A stretch of 64,000 nucleotides of DNA from JABCYV01 sp963696025 (GCA_963696025.1 CAVOII010000011.1:62001-126000), one strand, 5' to 3'; positions 8,590 through 17,561 are shown, numbered from the stretch's first letter. Translations and numbers: made by a program. The notes: generated by a model from the letters alone, not told the origin.

Positions 8590-10032
8590 TCACGACGCCT
8601 CTTCCATCGCCGGTAGCCCGGGCTCTCTCTGAAACTTCATCAATGCGTAATAAGTGACGAAAGAAACGGCGAAGCCCACAAACCAGGAATAGTCATAGAG
8701 CGGACGCAACGCCGGAACTACGAGTCCCACCAGAGCGGTCCCTGCGCCTGCCGCCAAGGCCGTGATCGCCAGCCAGTTGAATCCGTGCGAGTATTCATAC
8801 GCGCCTCCTCGCAGATAGAGGTCATCGAGCGACAACACCCGCCGGCGGATTATGAAGTAGTCGCAGATCATGATGCCCGCTACTGGTCCGAGGAACGCGG
8901 CATAGCCGCCCAGCCAGCCGAATATCATAGTCTTGTAGCTGGACAGCAGCTTCCATGGCATCAGCGCGATTCCCATGAAACAAGTAATTACACCACCGAC
9001 GCGGAAGCTGATCTTTCGCGGCCACAAATTGGAAAAGTCGTTGGCGGGCGAAACGACGTTCGCCCCGATATTTACATTCAGCGTCGCCAGCAGAATCGCC
9101 ACCAACGAAATCACTACAGCAACTGGTGAATGAAACCGGCTGAGTAGCTGTACCGGGTCCCAGATTGCTGTGCCGTAAATAACGACAGTGGCAGAAGTCA
9201 CCAGAATTCCGATCAGTGAATAGAGTGTCATGGTGGTGGGCAACGCCAGGGCCTGTCCAATCACCTGTTGCCGCTGGCTGCGGGCGAAACGAGTAAAGTC
9301 TGGAATATTCAAGGAAACCGTCGCCCAGAAACCGACGGTGGCATTCAGCGCGGGCACGAGAAACTTCAGGAAATCCGAAAAGGTGCTGAACCGCGAAGGC
9401 GCAGACAGGATCGGACCGAACCCGCCCGCGGTGCCATACGCCCATGCCAGCAGCAGAAGTCCGACCGCGAGCAAAATCGGCGCGCTTACCCCCTGCAGGA
9501 ATCGGATGTATTCGACGCCTTTCAGAATCACAGCCAGATTGATGAGCCAGAAAGCCAAAAAGCAAATTGCGGTGCGGTGCGCAACTTGTCCCCAGCCAGG
9601 AGCTAATACGGCGACTAAACTACTGATCGCCTCACCCCCAATCCAAGTCTGGATCCCAAACCATCCACATGCCACTAGAGCCCGCAAAACGGCGGCGACG
9701 TTCGCGCCCAGAACTCCGAACGATGCTCGAGCCAGCACTGGGAAGGGTATGCCGTAACGTGCTCCCGGATGCGAGTTCAGGAGCATCGGAGCCAGGACGA
9801 TGGTATTGCCGAGGAACACAGTCCCCACTGCCTGCTTCCAGTTCATTCCTCCCTGGATAAGGCCTGCGGCCAACATGTAGGTAAGGATGTTGACCGACAT
9901 CGACACCCATAAAGCCGCGTAATTATACGTGCCCCATGTGCGTCGTTCGCTGGTGGCAGGCGCAAGATCTCGATTGTAGAGAGGACTGGATTCAATTCGC
10001 CGACGCGCGATCTGGTCGTCTGTGGTCGCCAT
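8590..10032 (-). CDS. NCS1 family nucleobase:cation symporter
   Basis: 480-aa inner-membrane transporter with about 12 hydrophobic segments. It opens with R-R-I-E-S-S-P-L-Y-N-R-D-L-A-P-A and R-T-W-G-T-Y-N-Y-A-A-L-W-V, the family N-terminus, and has G-A-R-Y-G-I-P-F-P-V-L-A-R-A-S-F-G, the Mhp1-like substrate-site region, and N-I-P-D-F-T-R-F-A-R. NCS1 members carry cytosine, uracil, allantoin, hydantoin or thiamine. Beside hydantoinase, beta-ureidopropionase and cytosine deaminase, a pyrimidine base, hydantoin or allantoin is the likely cargo. It probably shares a transcription unit with the genes to its right on the minus strand (gap 125 bp with a repeat in it). Confidence 0.9.
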   Translation of the reverse strand: MATTDDQIARRRIESSPLYNRDLAPATSERRTWGTYNYAALWVSMSVNILTYMLAAGLIQGGMNWKQAVGTVFLGNTIVLAPMLLNSHPGARYGIPFPVLARASFGVLGANVAAVLRALVACGWFGIQTWIGGEAISSLVAVLAPGWGQVAHRTAICFLAFWLINLAVILKGVEYIRFLQGVSAPILLAVGLLLLAWAYGTAGGFGPILSAPSRFSTFSDFLKFLVPALNATVGFWATVSLNIPDFTRFARSQRQQVIGQALALPTTMTLYSLIGILVTSATVVIYGTAIWDPVQLLSRFHSPVAVVISLVAILLATLNVNIGANVVSPANDFSNLWPRKISFRVGGVITCFMGIALMPWKLLSSYKTMIFGWLGGYAAFLGPVAGIMICDYFIIRRRVLSLDDLYLRGGAYEYSHGFNWLAITALAAGAGTALVGLVVPALRPLYDYSWFVGFAVSFVTYYALMKFQREPGLPAMEEAS

Positions 10033-10066
10033 GTTTTTCTGGATAGGCGAGCAGTTATCTACAATT

Positions 10067-10127
10067 TGTCATCCTGAGCGGAGCAGCAACTTCGCGGAGC
10101 GAAATTGCTACGTAGTCGAAGGATGAA
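10067..10127. repeat. nested palindromic repeat (TCATCCTGAGCG family)
   Basis: Outer arms TCATCCT (10069-10075) and AGGATGA (10120-10126) enclose an inner hairpin AGCAACTTCGC / GCGAAATTGCT (10085-10095 and 10099-10109, one mismatch). It lies between the NCS1 permease and beta-ureidopropionase genes. This is a common style of dispersed intergenic repeat in Acidobacteriota; a transcript-stabilising or attenuating hairpin is possible. Confidence 0.6.
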
Positions 10128-10157
10128 AGTGCATATAAAATTGTCACCTGGCGTCTT

Positions 10158-11051
10158 TCAGTCGGCGGCCGCTGCCTGCCCGGTTTGCGCCGTAATCGGC
10201 TGGTACGTCTCGGGACGCCGGTCGCGGTAAAACTGCCAGACTTTTCTTACTTCAGCAATCATCTCAAGGTCGAGATCAGCGACCAGAACTTCGTCTTTGT
10301 CACGGCTAGCTTGGGCGACGATTTTACCTCGCGGATTACAAAAGTAGCTCTTGCCATAAAACTCGCCGATGTTCCACGGCTTTTCTGTGCCAACACGGTT
10401 GATGGCGCCCACAAAATAACCATTCGCCGCGGCGTGCGCCGGTTGCTCCAGTTCCCACAAATATTCCGAGAGACCTGCAACGGTGGCGGAAGGGTTGAAC
10501 ACAATTTCCGCCCCGTTCAATCCGAGGATGCGTGCTCCCTCGGGAAAATGGCGGTCGTAGCAGATATAAACTCCGACCCGAGCATATTTAGTCTTGAAAA
10601 CGGTGTAGCCCATGTCACCGGGAGTAAAGTAGAACTTTTCCCAGAACCCGGGATGCACATGCGGGATGTGGTGCTTACGGTATTTGCCGAGATAGCTGCC
10701 ATCCGCATCGATGACCGCTGCGGTGTTGAAATAAAGCCCCGGCATCTGCTCCTCGTAAACTGGGACGATTATGACCATGCGGTGCTTAGCCGCAATTTTC
10801 TGCATCAGCATGGTCGTGGGTCCGTCCGGCACTCGCTCGGTAAGCTCGTACCAGCGAATGTTCTGCTCCGCACAGAAATACGGACCGTAAAACAGCTCCT
10901 GGAGGGAGAGAATTTGAACTTTTTTCCGCGCCGCCTGCTCGATCAGCTTGAGGTGCTTTTCGATCATGGCTTTCTTGATTTGTGGGAGTGGGCGGTCGCT
11001 GCTCAGCACATTACTTGCCTGGATGAGGCCACAGCGCACAGTGCGAGACAT
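10158..11051 (-). CDS. beta-ureidopropionase / N-carbamoyl amidohydrolase (nitrilase superfamily)
   Basis: Hydrolyses N-carbamoyl-beta-alanine or N-carbamoyl-beta-aminoisobutyrate to the amino acid, CO2 and ammonia, the last step of reductive pyrimidine breakdown. The Glu-Lys-Cys triad is visible: Q-E-L-F-Y-G-P-Y, K-Y-R-K-H-H-I-P and Y-I-C-Y-D-R-H-F-P-E. The last motif is the form typical of carbamoyl amidohydrolases. A GTG at 11060 coincides with the Shine-Dalgarno GGAGGTG, so ATG 11051, spaced about 7 bases from it, is the better start (297 aa). It complements hydA at 3.4 kb. The D-carbamoylase alternative is less likely from context. Confidence 0.9.
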   Translation of the reverse strand: MSRTVRCGLIQASNVLSSDRPLPQIKKAMIEKHLKLIEQAARKKVQILSLQELFYGPYFCAEQNIRWYELTERVPDGPTTMLMQKIAAKHRMVIIVPVYEEQMPGLYFNTAAVIDADGSYLGKYRKHHIPHVHPGFWEKFYFTPGDMGYTVFKTKYARVGVYICYDRHFPEGARILGLNGAEIVFNPSATVAGLSEYLWELEQPAHAAANGYFVGAINRVGTEKPWNIGEFYGKSYFCNPRGKIVAQASRDKDEVLVADLDLEMIAEVRKVWQFYRDRRPETYQPITAQTGQAAAAD

Positions 11052-11151
11052 GGGTAGCACCTCCGCGAGAGGCCAATATAGCAGACTGAGAAGTTCTTTT
11101 TTCTACGGAGAAGCGTGGCATTGGTAACGCAGGAAAGCGTGATGGGACGGG

Positions 11152-11610
11152 TTAGTCCTCGCCAATGTCCTCGTTCCAAACCTGAGGATTTAGGCGGATG
11201 TATTCGGCCAACAGTGAGACGCACTCCTGGGAATCAAGGTCGATGACTTTCACACCCAGAGAGCGCAACCACTCCACGCCACCCTGGAAGTTGCGGCTTT
11301 CGCCGACCAGGACCGTACCAAAGCCAAATTGCCGGACCAGACCACTGCAATACCAGCACGGTGCGAGTGTAGTGACCATGATGAGCTTCCGATAGCTGCG
11401 CTGGCGTCCCGCGTTGCGGAAAGCGTCCGTCTCACCGTGCATGGAAGGGTCATTGTGCTGCACGCGGCGATTGTGACCCGCACCAACGAGGCTGCCATTG
11501 GAATCAAAGATCGCCGCCCCGATGGGAATGCCGCCTTCCGCCAGTCCTTTGCGCGCCTCCGCCACGGCCACAGCAAGCATTCCGGCATAGTCATCTGGTT
11601 TCGTCTTCAA
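11152..11610 (-). CDS. cytosine deaminase, yeast FCY1-like type
   Basis: Zinc deaminase of the CDA superfamily, 152 aa. Motifs are M-H-G-E-T-D-A-F (zinc His and catalytic Glu) and T-T-L-A-P-C-W-Y-C-S-G (zinc Cys pair). The extra features match the small fungal cytosine deaminase rather than the bacterial amidohydrolase CodA or guanine deaminase: G-G-I-P-I-G-A-A-I-F near residue 26, G-A-G-H-N-R-R-V-Q before the HGE motif, and the C-terminal N-P-Q-V-W-N-E-D-I-G-E-D, which matches the fungal P-Q-D-W-F-E-D-I-G-E tail. It would convert cytosine to uracil in the cytosol. It sits 9 bases downstream of the ureide-permease-like gene, so probably co-transcribed with it. Confidence 0.85.
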   Translation of the reverse strand: MKTKPDDYAGMLAVAVAEARKGLAEGGIPIGAAIFDSNGSLVGAGHNRRVQHNDPSMHGETDAFRNAGRQRSYRKLIMVTTLAPCWYCSGLVRQFGFGTVLVGESRNFQGGVEWLRSLGVKVIDLDSQECVSLLAEYIRLNPQVWNEDIGED

Positions 11611-11619
11611 GAACTATAT

Positions 11620-12597
11620 TTACCCGTTCGCTTTTGCTACCAGCAGAATTGCCAGGCCATAGAAGATAAACATGAGCACCAAATATAGCTTGGACCGGTT
11701 CCCCGCGCCGTCGAACTCCTTCCACGCCAGCACTCCCCACAAGGCCGCGACCATGGGCGCAGACTGGCCAATCGCATAAGAAATCGCCACACCCGTAAAA
11801 TTTGCAGCCACCAGATTAAAGACCATGCCGGTGCCCCAGATCACGCCACCCAGCAGTCCGAGCACGTGACCAGAAGCCGGACCGCTGAAGAAGCCGGTGA
11901 AATCCACTGGTTCTCCCACCAGCGGCTTCTTCATAAAATAAACATTCCAGATGGAGCACGAGAGTAAAGCGCCGAGCGTCAAAAACACCGCAACGCTGTA
12001 GGGCCCAAGAGCGTTTCCTTGGGTCATGGCATGGGTCACGAAAGGCGCCCACAGTCCCATCAAAACTCCGGAAACGATGCAGGTGACAATGCTCTTCTTT
12101 GATACGGATCGGCCCGCGCTGGCCAGACTTCCGTAGGCTTTTCCATCCATAATCACAGCGATTACCGCGCAAAGCACTCCGGCGGCGAGTAATCCGCCAT
12201 TGCCCTTCGGCTGCTGGATGTAGCTCAAGACGACACCGACTACTAAAGCGATTCCAATCGAAACGGGGAAGGCAACCGCCAGGCCTGCCGTATCAATGGC
12301 GGCAACCAGCAGGAGGTTTGCTAGATTGAATATCGCTCCGCCCACCATGGTAGAAACGATGTTCGAAGTGTCTGCCGAGCGAACATTGTTCAGGAAGCGG
12401 TTGGCATCATTCGAAGTGCTACCCATGGTGAAGGCGAGAATCACGGAAATCAGAAAGATACCGACGGCGTAGTCCCAATAGAACAGTTCGAAGCGGTAGT
12501 TCTTGACACCTTTGTAAGTGTTGGCCCACGAGCCCCAGCAGATGGCGCTCGAAATCATCATCACCAGCGCAATGCCGAGACTATGTGGTATGAACAT
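11620..12597 (-). CDS. ureide-permease-like membrane transporter (DMT superfamily)
   Basis: 325 aa with ten predicted membrane segments. It resembles plant UPS ureide permeases in three places: the first segment I-C-W-G-S-W-A-N followed by Y-W-D-Y-A-V-G-I; the segment V-S-T-M-V-G-G-A-I-F-N-L-A-N with A-F-P-V-S-I-G-I-A; and the C-terminal A-P-M-V-A-A-L-W-G-V-L-A-W-K-E-F. Plant members carry allantoin, uracil and other oxo-heterocycles. RhaT and GRP sugar porters are distant relatives, so a ribose or deoxyribose transporter remains possible. It is adjacent to cytosine deaminase (9-bp gap) and nucleoside hydrolase (15-bp gap), which favours a nucleobase or ureide substrate. Confidence 0.75.
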   Translation of the reverse strand: MFIPHSLGIALVMMISSAICWGSWANTYKGVKNYRFELFYWDYAVGIFLISVILAFTMGSTSNDANRFLNNVRSADTSNIVSTMVGGAIFNLANLLLVAAIDTAGLAVAFPVSIGIALVVGVVLSYIQQPKGNGGLLAAGVLCAVIAVIMDGKAYGSLASAGRSVSKKSIVTCIVSGVLMGLWAPFVTHAMTQGNALGPYSVAVFLTLGALLSCSIWNVYFMKKPLVGEPVDFTGFFSGPASGHVLGLLGGVIWGTGMVFNLVAANFTGVAISYAIGQSAPMVAALWGVLAWKEFDGAGNRSKLYLVLMFIFYGLAILLVAKANG

Positions 12598-12612
12598 CGT
12601 TTCTCGTCGAGT

Positions 12613-13695
12613 CTACTTGCCCTGAATTCTGGAAACAAAAAGCTGCAATAAGCGGTCAGCGTCAACATCCAGGCAGACTTTTGCATTGGGTGTGACTTTG
12701 TCCACGCCCTCGATCACATAACGATCGCCGTGAAGAATGTTGCGCTCCACTTCGTCATGGCGGTTCCCTACCGTCTCGCCGCGCGTGAATTCTCCTCTGG
12801 TCTCGACGTCGACGTGCATCTCCTGTACTTTCACTAGGGTTGGATCGATCGCAACCGCTACGGCGGATGGATCGTACATCGGGAATCCCGGAGAGCCAAA
12901 CTTTGCCGAAAGATCCACCACAAATTTGGCGACCGAGTAAACAAAGTCATTCACTGGGCCGTGAGTTTGACCGAGTTGGTCGAGATATTTGTGTGTGAAG
13001 AGAGCTTTGTCCCCTACTTCAAGGCCGACCATGGTCAACGGCCATCCCGCCTGGAACACAATTTGCGCGGCTTCGGGATCGTTATAGATGTTGGCCTCGG
13101 CTGCGGCATTCACGTTCCCGCCACTGATCGAACCTCCCATCAAGATGACTTCTTTGACTAGCCCGACAATAGAAGGATCTTTCTCCACCGCGAGCGCGAT
13201 ATTAGTAAGTGGGCCGACGGGAACTAGGGTGATCTCATGGGGCGAGGCGTGCACCAGTTGAATGATAAGGTCGGGTCCAAAGCGCGCATCGAATTTGCAT
13301 TTGCTCGGAGGCAATTCAATATTGGCTAGTCCATTCTTGCCATGCCAGAACTCAGCCGTAATCAGTTTCTGGAACAGAGGATGCTGCGCACCCGCGGCCA
13401 CTGGAATATCACATCGGTTGGCCAGCGAAACCATGCGCAGCGCGTTCTCCAGGCCGATGGTCGCGGTAACGTTTCCCGGCACTACGGTGATGGCGCGCAC
13501 GTCCAGTTCCGGCGAGTTGAGAGCCAGCATCAGCGCCAGCGCGTCATCAGTGCCGGGATCGGTATCAATGATGATTTTCTTGGCCGCGGAGCAGGGCACA
13601 GTGAGCGCGGCTAGTAGCAAGACTACGAGAAGGGCATAGACAGAAAAGACAAATTGCCGAGAGCCTGAGAGTCCAACAAGTCGAGAAATTGTCAT
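12613..13695 (-). CDS. secreted inosine-uridine preferring nucleoside hydrolase
   Basis: Cleaves the N-glycosidic bond of ribonucleosides to base and ribose. The calcium-site motif I-I-I-D-T-D-P-G-T-D-D-A appears near residue 40, followed by the V-G-P-L-T-N-I-A-L-A-V and G-G-N-V-N-A-A-A-E-A-N-I-Y-N-D-P-E-A-A segments of the family. The N-terminus has a Sec signal (hydrophobic residues 16-35, then P-C-S-A-A), so the enzyme works in the periplasm. It is first in the minus-strand run nucleoside hydrolase, ureide-permease-like transporter, cytosine deaminase: periplasmic cleavage, base uptake, base deamination. Purine or pyrimidine preference cannot be read by eye. Confidence 0.92.
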   Translation of the reverse strand: MTISRLVGLSGSRQFVFSVYALLVVLLLAALTVPCSAAKKIIIDTDPGTDDALALMLALNSPELDVRAITVVPGNVTATIGLENALRMVSLANRCDIPVAAGAQHPLFQKLITAEFWHGKNGLANIELPPSKCKFDARFGPDLIIQLVHASPHEITLVPVGPLTNIALAVEKDPSIVGLVKEVILMGGSISGGNVNAAAEANIYNDPEAAQIVFQAGWPLTMVGLEVGDKALFTHKYLDQLGQTHGPVNDFVYSVAKFVVDLSAKFGSPGFPMYDPSAVAVAIDPTLVKVQEMHVDVETRGEFTRGETVGNRHDEVERNILHGDRYVIEGVDKVTPNAKVCLDVDADRLLQLFVSRIQGK

Positions 13696-13836
13696 TTTGC
13701 GGATTGATTAGCGCAGAAGCGTAGCGTCGAGGTTTGGCAGTGTCAAGGCCAAAGTACTGTGCTATCAGATCATAGGCAAGTGCAGTCAATATGAGAGAGG
13801 AAAGAATATTGTCGCTGGTCCGCAGTTCCTTTTTCT

Positions 13837-14970
13837 ATGTTCTGCCGTACAATTGCTTCCGAAGACGGACGAGGCTTGATTCCCGCAAGGAATCGCAGCT
13901 CCGGGCGAGGACATCCAATTGTCGTGGAGAACAGCAAACATTACCGCATGACCGGTGGCGCATCCGCTGAAAGCTTGTTGCGAGATACCAGTGCTCCCTT
14001 GGCAGTCTTGAGCGGGCGCCCGCTTCTGTCGAACCATGGGACACCGCTTGATCTAGATCGTGTAGGACAGGTTCGAGTAAACACCAGCGCGGTGGAACGC
14101 CGGGCGCAAAGTCATGTAGCACGTCGCACCGTGAAAAAAGATTGGCAAGCGGCGTGGTTGCTTCGGGCAATTACCTGCATGGACCTCACAACGCTCTCGG
14201 GGGACGACACCGACGAGCGCGTCCGCCGGTTGTGTGCTAAGGCCATGCAGCCGATTGAACACGAACTGGTAAAACGGCTGGGAATTGAAGATCTTAAAAT
14301 CCAGGTGGCGGCAGTTTGCGTGTATCACCGGTTCGTGGAAACGGCACGCAGGGCGCTGGAAGGCAGCGGGGTGCGGGTTGCAGCCGTTTCCACTGGATTT
14401 CCCGCTGGACTCTCTCCCTTGCCCGAACGAGTAGCCGAAATCCGGCGCTCCGTGGAGGCCGGAGCGCAAGACATTGACGTTGTTATCACACGCGCCCATG
14501 TTTTCGGCGGCAGGTGGCAGGAACTCTACGACGAGATTGCAGCCTTCAAGCAGGCAAGCGCTCCTGCGCATATGAAGGTCATCCTGGGGACCGGCGATCT
14601 GCTCACGCTTCGCAACGTCGCCCGCGCGAGCTTGGTTGCGATGATGGCGGGCACCGACTTCATCAAGACTTCGACCGGCAAAGAGCCGATCAATGCCACG
14701 CTACCGGTCGGCTTCGTGATGACCCGCGCTATCCGCGAATACGCGCAGGAAACCGGCATGGCTGTGGGGTTCAAAGCTGCGGGCGGAATTCGCACCGCCA
14801 AACAATCCACGGAATGGTTGGCGTTGATGAAAGAGGAACTCGGCCTCTCCTGGATGAAGTCAGAACTCTTCCGCTTCGGGGCCAGCGGGCTGTTGAATGA
14901 TATTGAGCGCCAGCTTGAGCATCATGCGACTGGACGGTATTCGGCAGACTACCGCCATCCCATCGCGTAA
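13837..14970 (+). CDS. deoC: deoxyribose-phosphate aldolase
   Basis: Class I aldolase splitting 2-deoxyribose-5-phosphate into glyceraldehyde-3-phosphate and acetaldehyde. The catalytic core is intact: the Schiff-base lysine in G-T-D-F-I-K-T-S-T-G-K, the second lysine in V-G-F-K-A-A-G-G-I-R-T, and the early D-L-T-T-L motif. From ATG 13837 it would be 377 aa, about 100 more than usual; residues 1-37 look non-conserved, and GTG 13924 or ATG 13948 are more credible starts, although neither has a clear Shine-Dalgarno. It heads a + strand run with the aldehyde dehydrogenase and ribokinase, and its acetaldehyde product is a plausible substrate of the next enzyme. Confidence 0.9.
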   Translation: MFCRTIASEDGRGLIPARNRSSGRGHPIVVENSKHYRMTGGASAESLLRDTSAPLAVLSGRPLLSNHGTPLDLDRVGQVRVNTSAVERRAQSHVARRTVKKDWQAAWLLRAITCMDLTTLSGDDTDERVRRLCAKAMQPIEHELVKRLGIEDLKIQVAAVCVYHRFVETARRALEGSGVRVAAVSTGFPAGLSPLPERVAEIRRSVEAGAQDIDVVITRAHVFGGRWQELYDEIAAFKQASAPAHMKVILGTGDLLTLRNVARASLVAMMAGTDFIKTSTGKEPINATLPVGFVMTRAIREYAQETGMAVGFKAAGGIRTAKQSTEWLALMKEELGLSWMKSELFRFGASGLLNDIERQLEHHATGRYSADYRHPIA

Positions 14971-15030
14971 ACGTGACGCACGAGCGAGCGCCTGCCCTGA
15001 GCGAAGTCGAAGGGACGCTCGCGCCTACAT

Positions 15031-17415
15031 ATGAGCATCGCTGAAAAATTCGTTGCCATGGAGTACGGTCCGGCGCCGGAAGATCCAAAAGAGGCGCTCA
15101 CCTGGCTCGACCGTCACCAGCGCCGCTTCGGCCACTTCATTAATGGAACGTGGCTCGCGCCTGCCGCCGGAGAATATTTCGACACAACTGACCCTTCAAC
15201 TGGGGAGAAGCTTGCCACTGTGGCGCAAGCGTCAGTCGCCGACGTCGACACGGCCGTCAAGGCCGCTCGCGCCGCTTTTCCCAAGTGGCAGTCTTTGACT
15301 CCTCACGCCCGGGCTCGTTATCTCTATGCTCTGGCAAGACATGTGCAAAAACACCCGCGTCTCCTGGCTGTGCTTGAAACCATGGATAACGGGAAACCGA
15401 TCCGTGAGAGCCGGGACATCGATATACCTCTGGTCGCCCGGCATTTTTACTATCACGCGGGCTGGGCGCAGCTTCTGCGACAGGAATTTCCCGATTACAC
15501 GGCCTGCGGTGTCGTGGGGCAAATCATTCCGTGGAATTTTCCGTTGCTCATGTTGGCGTGGAAGATTGCACCTGCTCTGGCAACGGGAAACACGGTCGTA
15601 CTCAAACCGGCCGAGTTCACACCGCTGACTGCGCTTGCATTTGCCGAAATCTGTCATGAAATTGGACTACCCGCTGGCGTGGTCAACATCGTGACCGGGG
15701 ATGGTTCTACCGGAGAGGCGTTAGTCAAACATCCTGATGTAGACAAAATCGCATTCACCGGTTCGACCGAAGTGGGCCGCGCCATCCGAAGCGCGACCGC
15801 GCAAAGTCACAAGCGGCTTTCCCTCGAACTGGGCGGCAAGTCTCCTTTCATCATTTTTGAAGACGCCGATCTCGACAGCGCCGTCGAAGGTCTGGTGGAT
15901 GGCATCTGGTTCAATCAAGGGCAGGTTTGTTGTGCCGGTTCGCGCCTGCTCATGCAGGAAAGTATTGCGGAGCCGTTGGTCGCAAAAATACGCGATCGCA
16001 TGAGCACGCTCCGTGCCGGACCACCGCTCGACAAAGCTATCGACATTGGCGCGATTGTCGACCGCGTCCAACTGGATCGCATCCAGCGACTCGTGGATCA
16101 GGGCGTGGCGGAAGGTGCCACCTGCTGGCAACCGCAAATCGAAATGCCGTCCCGCGGACTCTATTTCCCGCCGACTTTGTTGAGCAACGTCCACCCTACT
16201 TCGATTGTCGCTCAGCAGGAGATTTTCGGCCCCGTACTGGCGGCCATGACTTTCCGTACTCCCAGCGAAGCCGTTGAGCTCGCCAACAACACGGTGTACG
16301 GCCTGGCAGCATGCGTGTGGAGCGAGAGCATCAACGTTGCGCTTCACGTTGCCGCCCAGATCAAAGCCGGCGTGGTGTGGGTGAACTGCACAAATTTGTT
16401 CGATGCGTCCTGTGGTTTTGGCGGTTACCGCGAAAGCGGATACGGCCGCGAGGGCGGCAGAGAAGGTTTGCTGGAATATCTGGAACCGGCGTGGTTCAAG
16501 AACGCGCCTGTCCTGCCCGGCGCGAAACCGGCTCCCGTCGAAAATTCAGAAGACGAAACCGAGTCCGCGACTCCAGCCATTGACCGTACCGTGAAGCTCT
16601 ACATTGGCGGCAAGCAGGCAAGGCCGGATTCCGGTTACAGCATGGAAGTTCGCGGTGCCAATGGACAACTGCTCGGCGAAGCTGCAGTCGGCAATCGCAA
16701 GGACATTCGCAATGCCGTCGAAGCCGCGCGCAAAGCTGCTGGCTGGGCCCGGAGCACAGCACACAATCGCGCGCAGGTTCTTTACTACATGGCGGAGAAC
16801 CTTTCACAACGCCGCGACGAGATTGCGCATCGGCTGGCAGCCGCGGTGGGGGAGGCACAAGCTGTCGCCGAAGTGAACGCGGGGATTGAGCGTATCTTCT
16901 CCTATGCTGCGTGGGCAGATAAATTCGAAGGCGCCGTGCACAATCCGCCATTCCGCAATATAACGATCGCGATGAATGAGCCGATTGGAACCGTTGGAAT
17001 CATCTGCCCCAACGAAGTGCCACTTCTAGGTTTCTTGTCTCTGGTCATGCCTGTGCTCGCGGTTGGCAATACGGTCATCGTTATTCCTTCGGAGACTTAC
17101 CCGCTAATCACCGGCGACTTGTACCAACTCTTCGACACCAGCGATCTGCCGGGCGGCGCCGTGAACATAGTTACCGGATACACTTCGCAACTGCTCAAAG
17201 TTATCGCCGAGCACGATGATGTGGACGCGATCTGGTGCTTCGCTGACGAAGCCAGCGCGGCGGCGGCAAAATCATATTCAACTGGAAACTTGAAGCAGGT
17301 CTTCACCAATGAAGGTCGAGCGATCGATTGGTTCGACGTGAAGCAGGGCGAAGGCCGATGGTTTCTGCAGCATGCCACTCAGGTGAAAAACATCTGGGTC
17401 CCCTACGGCGAGTGA
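15031..17415 (+). CDS. double-domain aldehyde dehydrogenase (ALDH16 type)
   Basis: 794 aa with two ALDH modules in tandem. The first (about 1-500) is complete: P-W-N-F-P-L-L, F-T-G-S-T-E-V-G, general base in L-E-L-G-G-K-S-P-F (about 266) and catalytic Cys in Q-G-Q-V-C-C-A-G (about 300). The second (about 525-794) keeps the Rossmann-like part (I-C-P-N-E-V-P-L-L-G, G-G-A-V-N-I-V-T-G) but ends without a catalytic Cys motif, so it is non-catalytic. This architecture and length match ALDH16 proteins. Sited 60 bases after deoC, it may oxidise acetaldehyde from deoxyribose breakdown; other aldehydes are possible. Confidence 0.88.
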   Translation: MSIAEKFVAMEYGPAPEDPKEALTWLDRHQRRFGHFINGTWLAPAAGEYFDTTDPSTGEKLATVAQASVADVDTAVKAARAAFPKWQSLTPHARARYLYALARHVQKHPRLLAVLETMDNGKPIRESRDIDIPLVARHFYYHAGWAQLLRQEFPDYTACGVVGQIIPWNFPLLMLAWKIAPALATGNTVVLKPAEFTPLTALAFAEICHEIGLPAGVVNIVTGDGSTGEALVKHPDVDKIAFTGSTEVGRAIRSATAQSHKRLSLELGGKSPFIIFEDADLDSAVEGLVDGIWFNQGQVCCAGSRLLMQESIAEPLVAKIRDRMSTLRAGPPLDKAIDIGAIVDRVQLDRIQRLVDQGVAEGATCWQPQIEMPSRGLYFPPTLLSNVHPTSIVAQQEIFGPVLAAMTFRTPSEAVELANNTVYGLAACVWSESINVALHVAAQIKAGVVWVNCTNLFDASCGFGGYRESGYGREGGREGLLEYLEPAWFKNAPVLPGAKPAPVENSEDETESATPAIDRTVKLYIGGKQARPDSGYSMEVRGANGQLLGEAAVGNRKDIRNAVEAARKAAGWARSTAHNRAQVLYYMAENLSQRRDEIAHRLAAAVGEAQAVAEVNAGIERIFSYAAWADKFEGAVHNPPFRNITIAMNEPIGTVGIICPNEVPLLGFLSLVMPVLAVGNTVIVIPSETYPLITGDLYQLFDTSDLPGGAVNIVTGYTSQLLKVIAEHDDVDAIWCFADEASAAAAKSYSTGNLKQVFTNEGRAIDWFDVKQGEGRWFLQHATQVKNIWVPYGE

Positions 17416-17431
17416 TTAGGATCGTTTCTCT

Positions 17432-17502
17432 ACCATAGAGACACAGAGGGAACATTTTTTCTTTCTTTCTTCTTCTTCTCTGTGGCTCTGTGACTCTATG
17501 GT
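17432..17502. repeat. 17-bp inverted repeat with pyrimidine tract
   Basis: Arms ACCATAGAGACACAGAG (17432-17448) and CTCTGTGACTCTATGGT (17486-17502) pair at 16 of 17 positions around a T/C-rich loop. It begins 16 bases after the ALDH stop and could terminate that transcript, though it belongs in style to the dispersed repeats elsewhere in the window. Confidence 0.55.
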
Positions 17503-17521
17503 TGGATCAGTCTCAGGTTCA

Positions 17522-17551
17522 TTGACAAAAATCAGAAGCGCTGACTAGACT
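17522..17551 (+). promoter_or_regulatory. sigma70-like promoter for ribokinase, possibly leaderless
   Basis: A perfect TTGACA (17522-17527) and TAGACT (17546-17551) are separated by 18 bases. The predicted start of transcription falls within a few bases of the ATG at 17562, and no Shine-Dalgarno precedes that ATG, so a leaderless or nearly leaderless mRNA is suggested. Hexamers are seen; activity is inferred. Confidence 0.4.
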
Positions 17552-17561
17552 CGGCAGTCCT

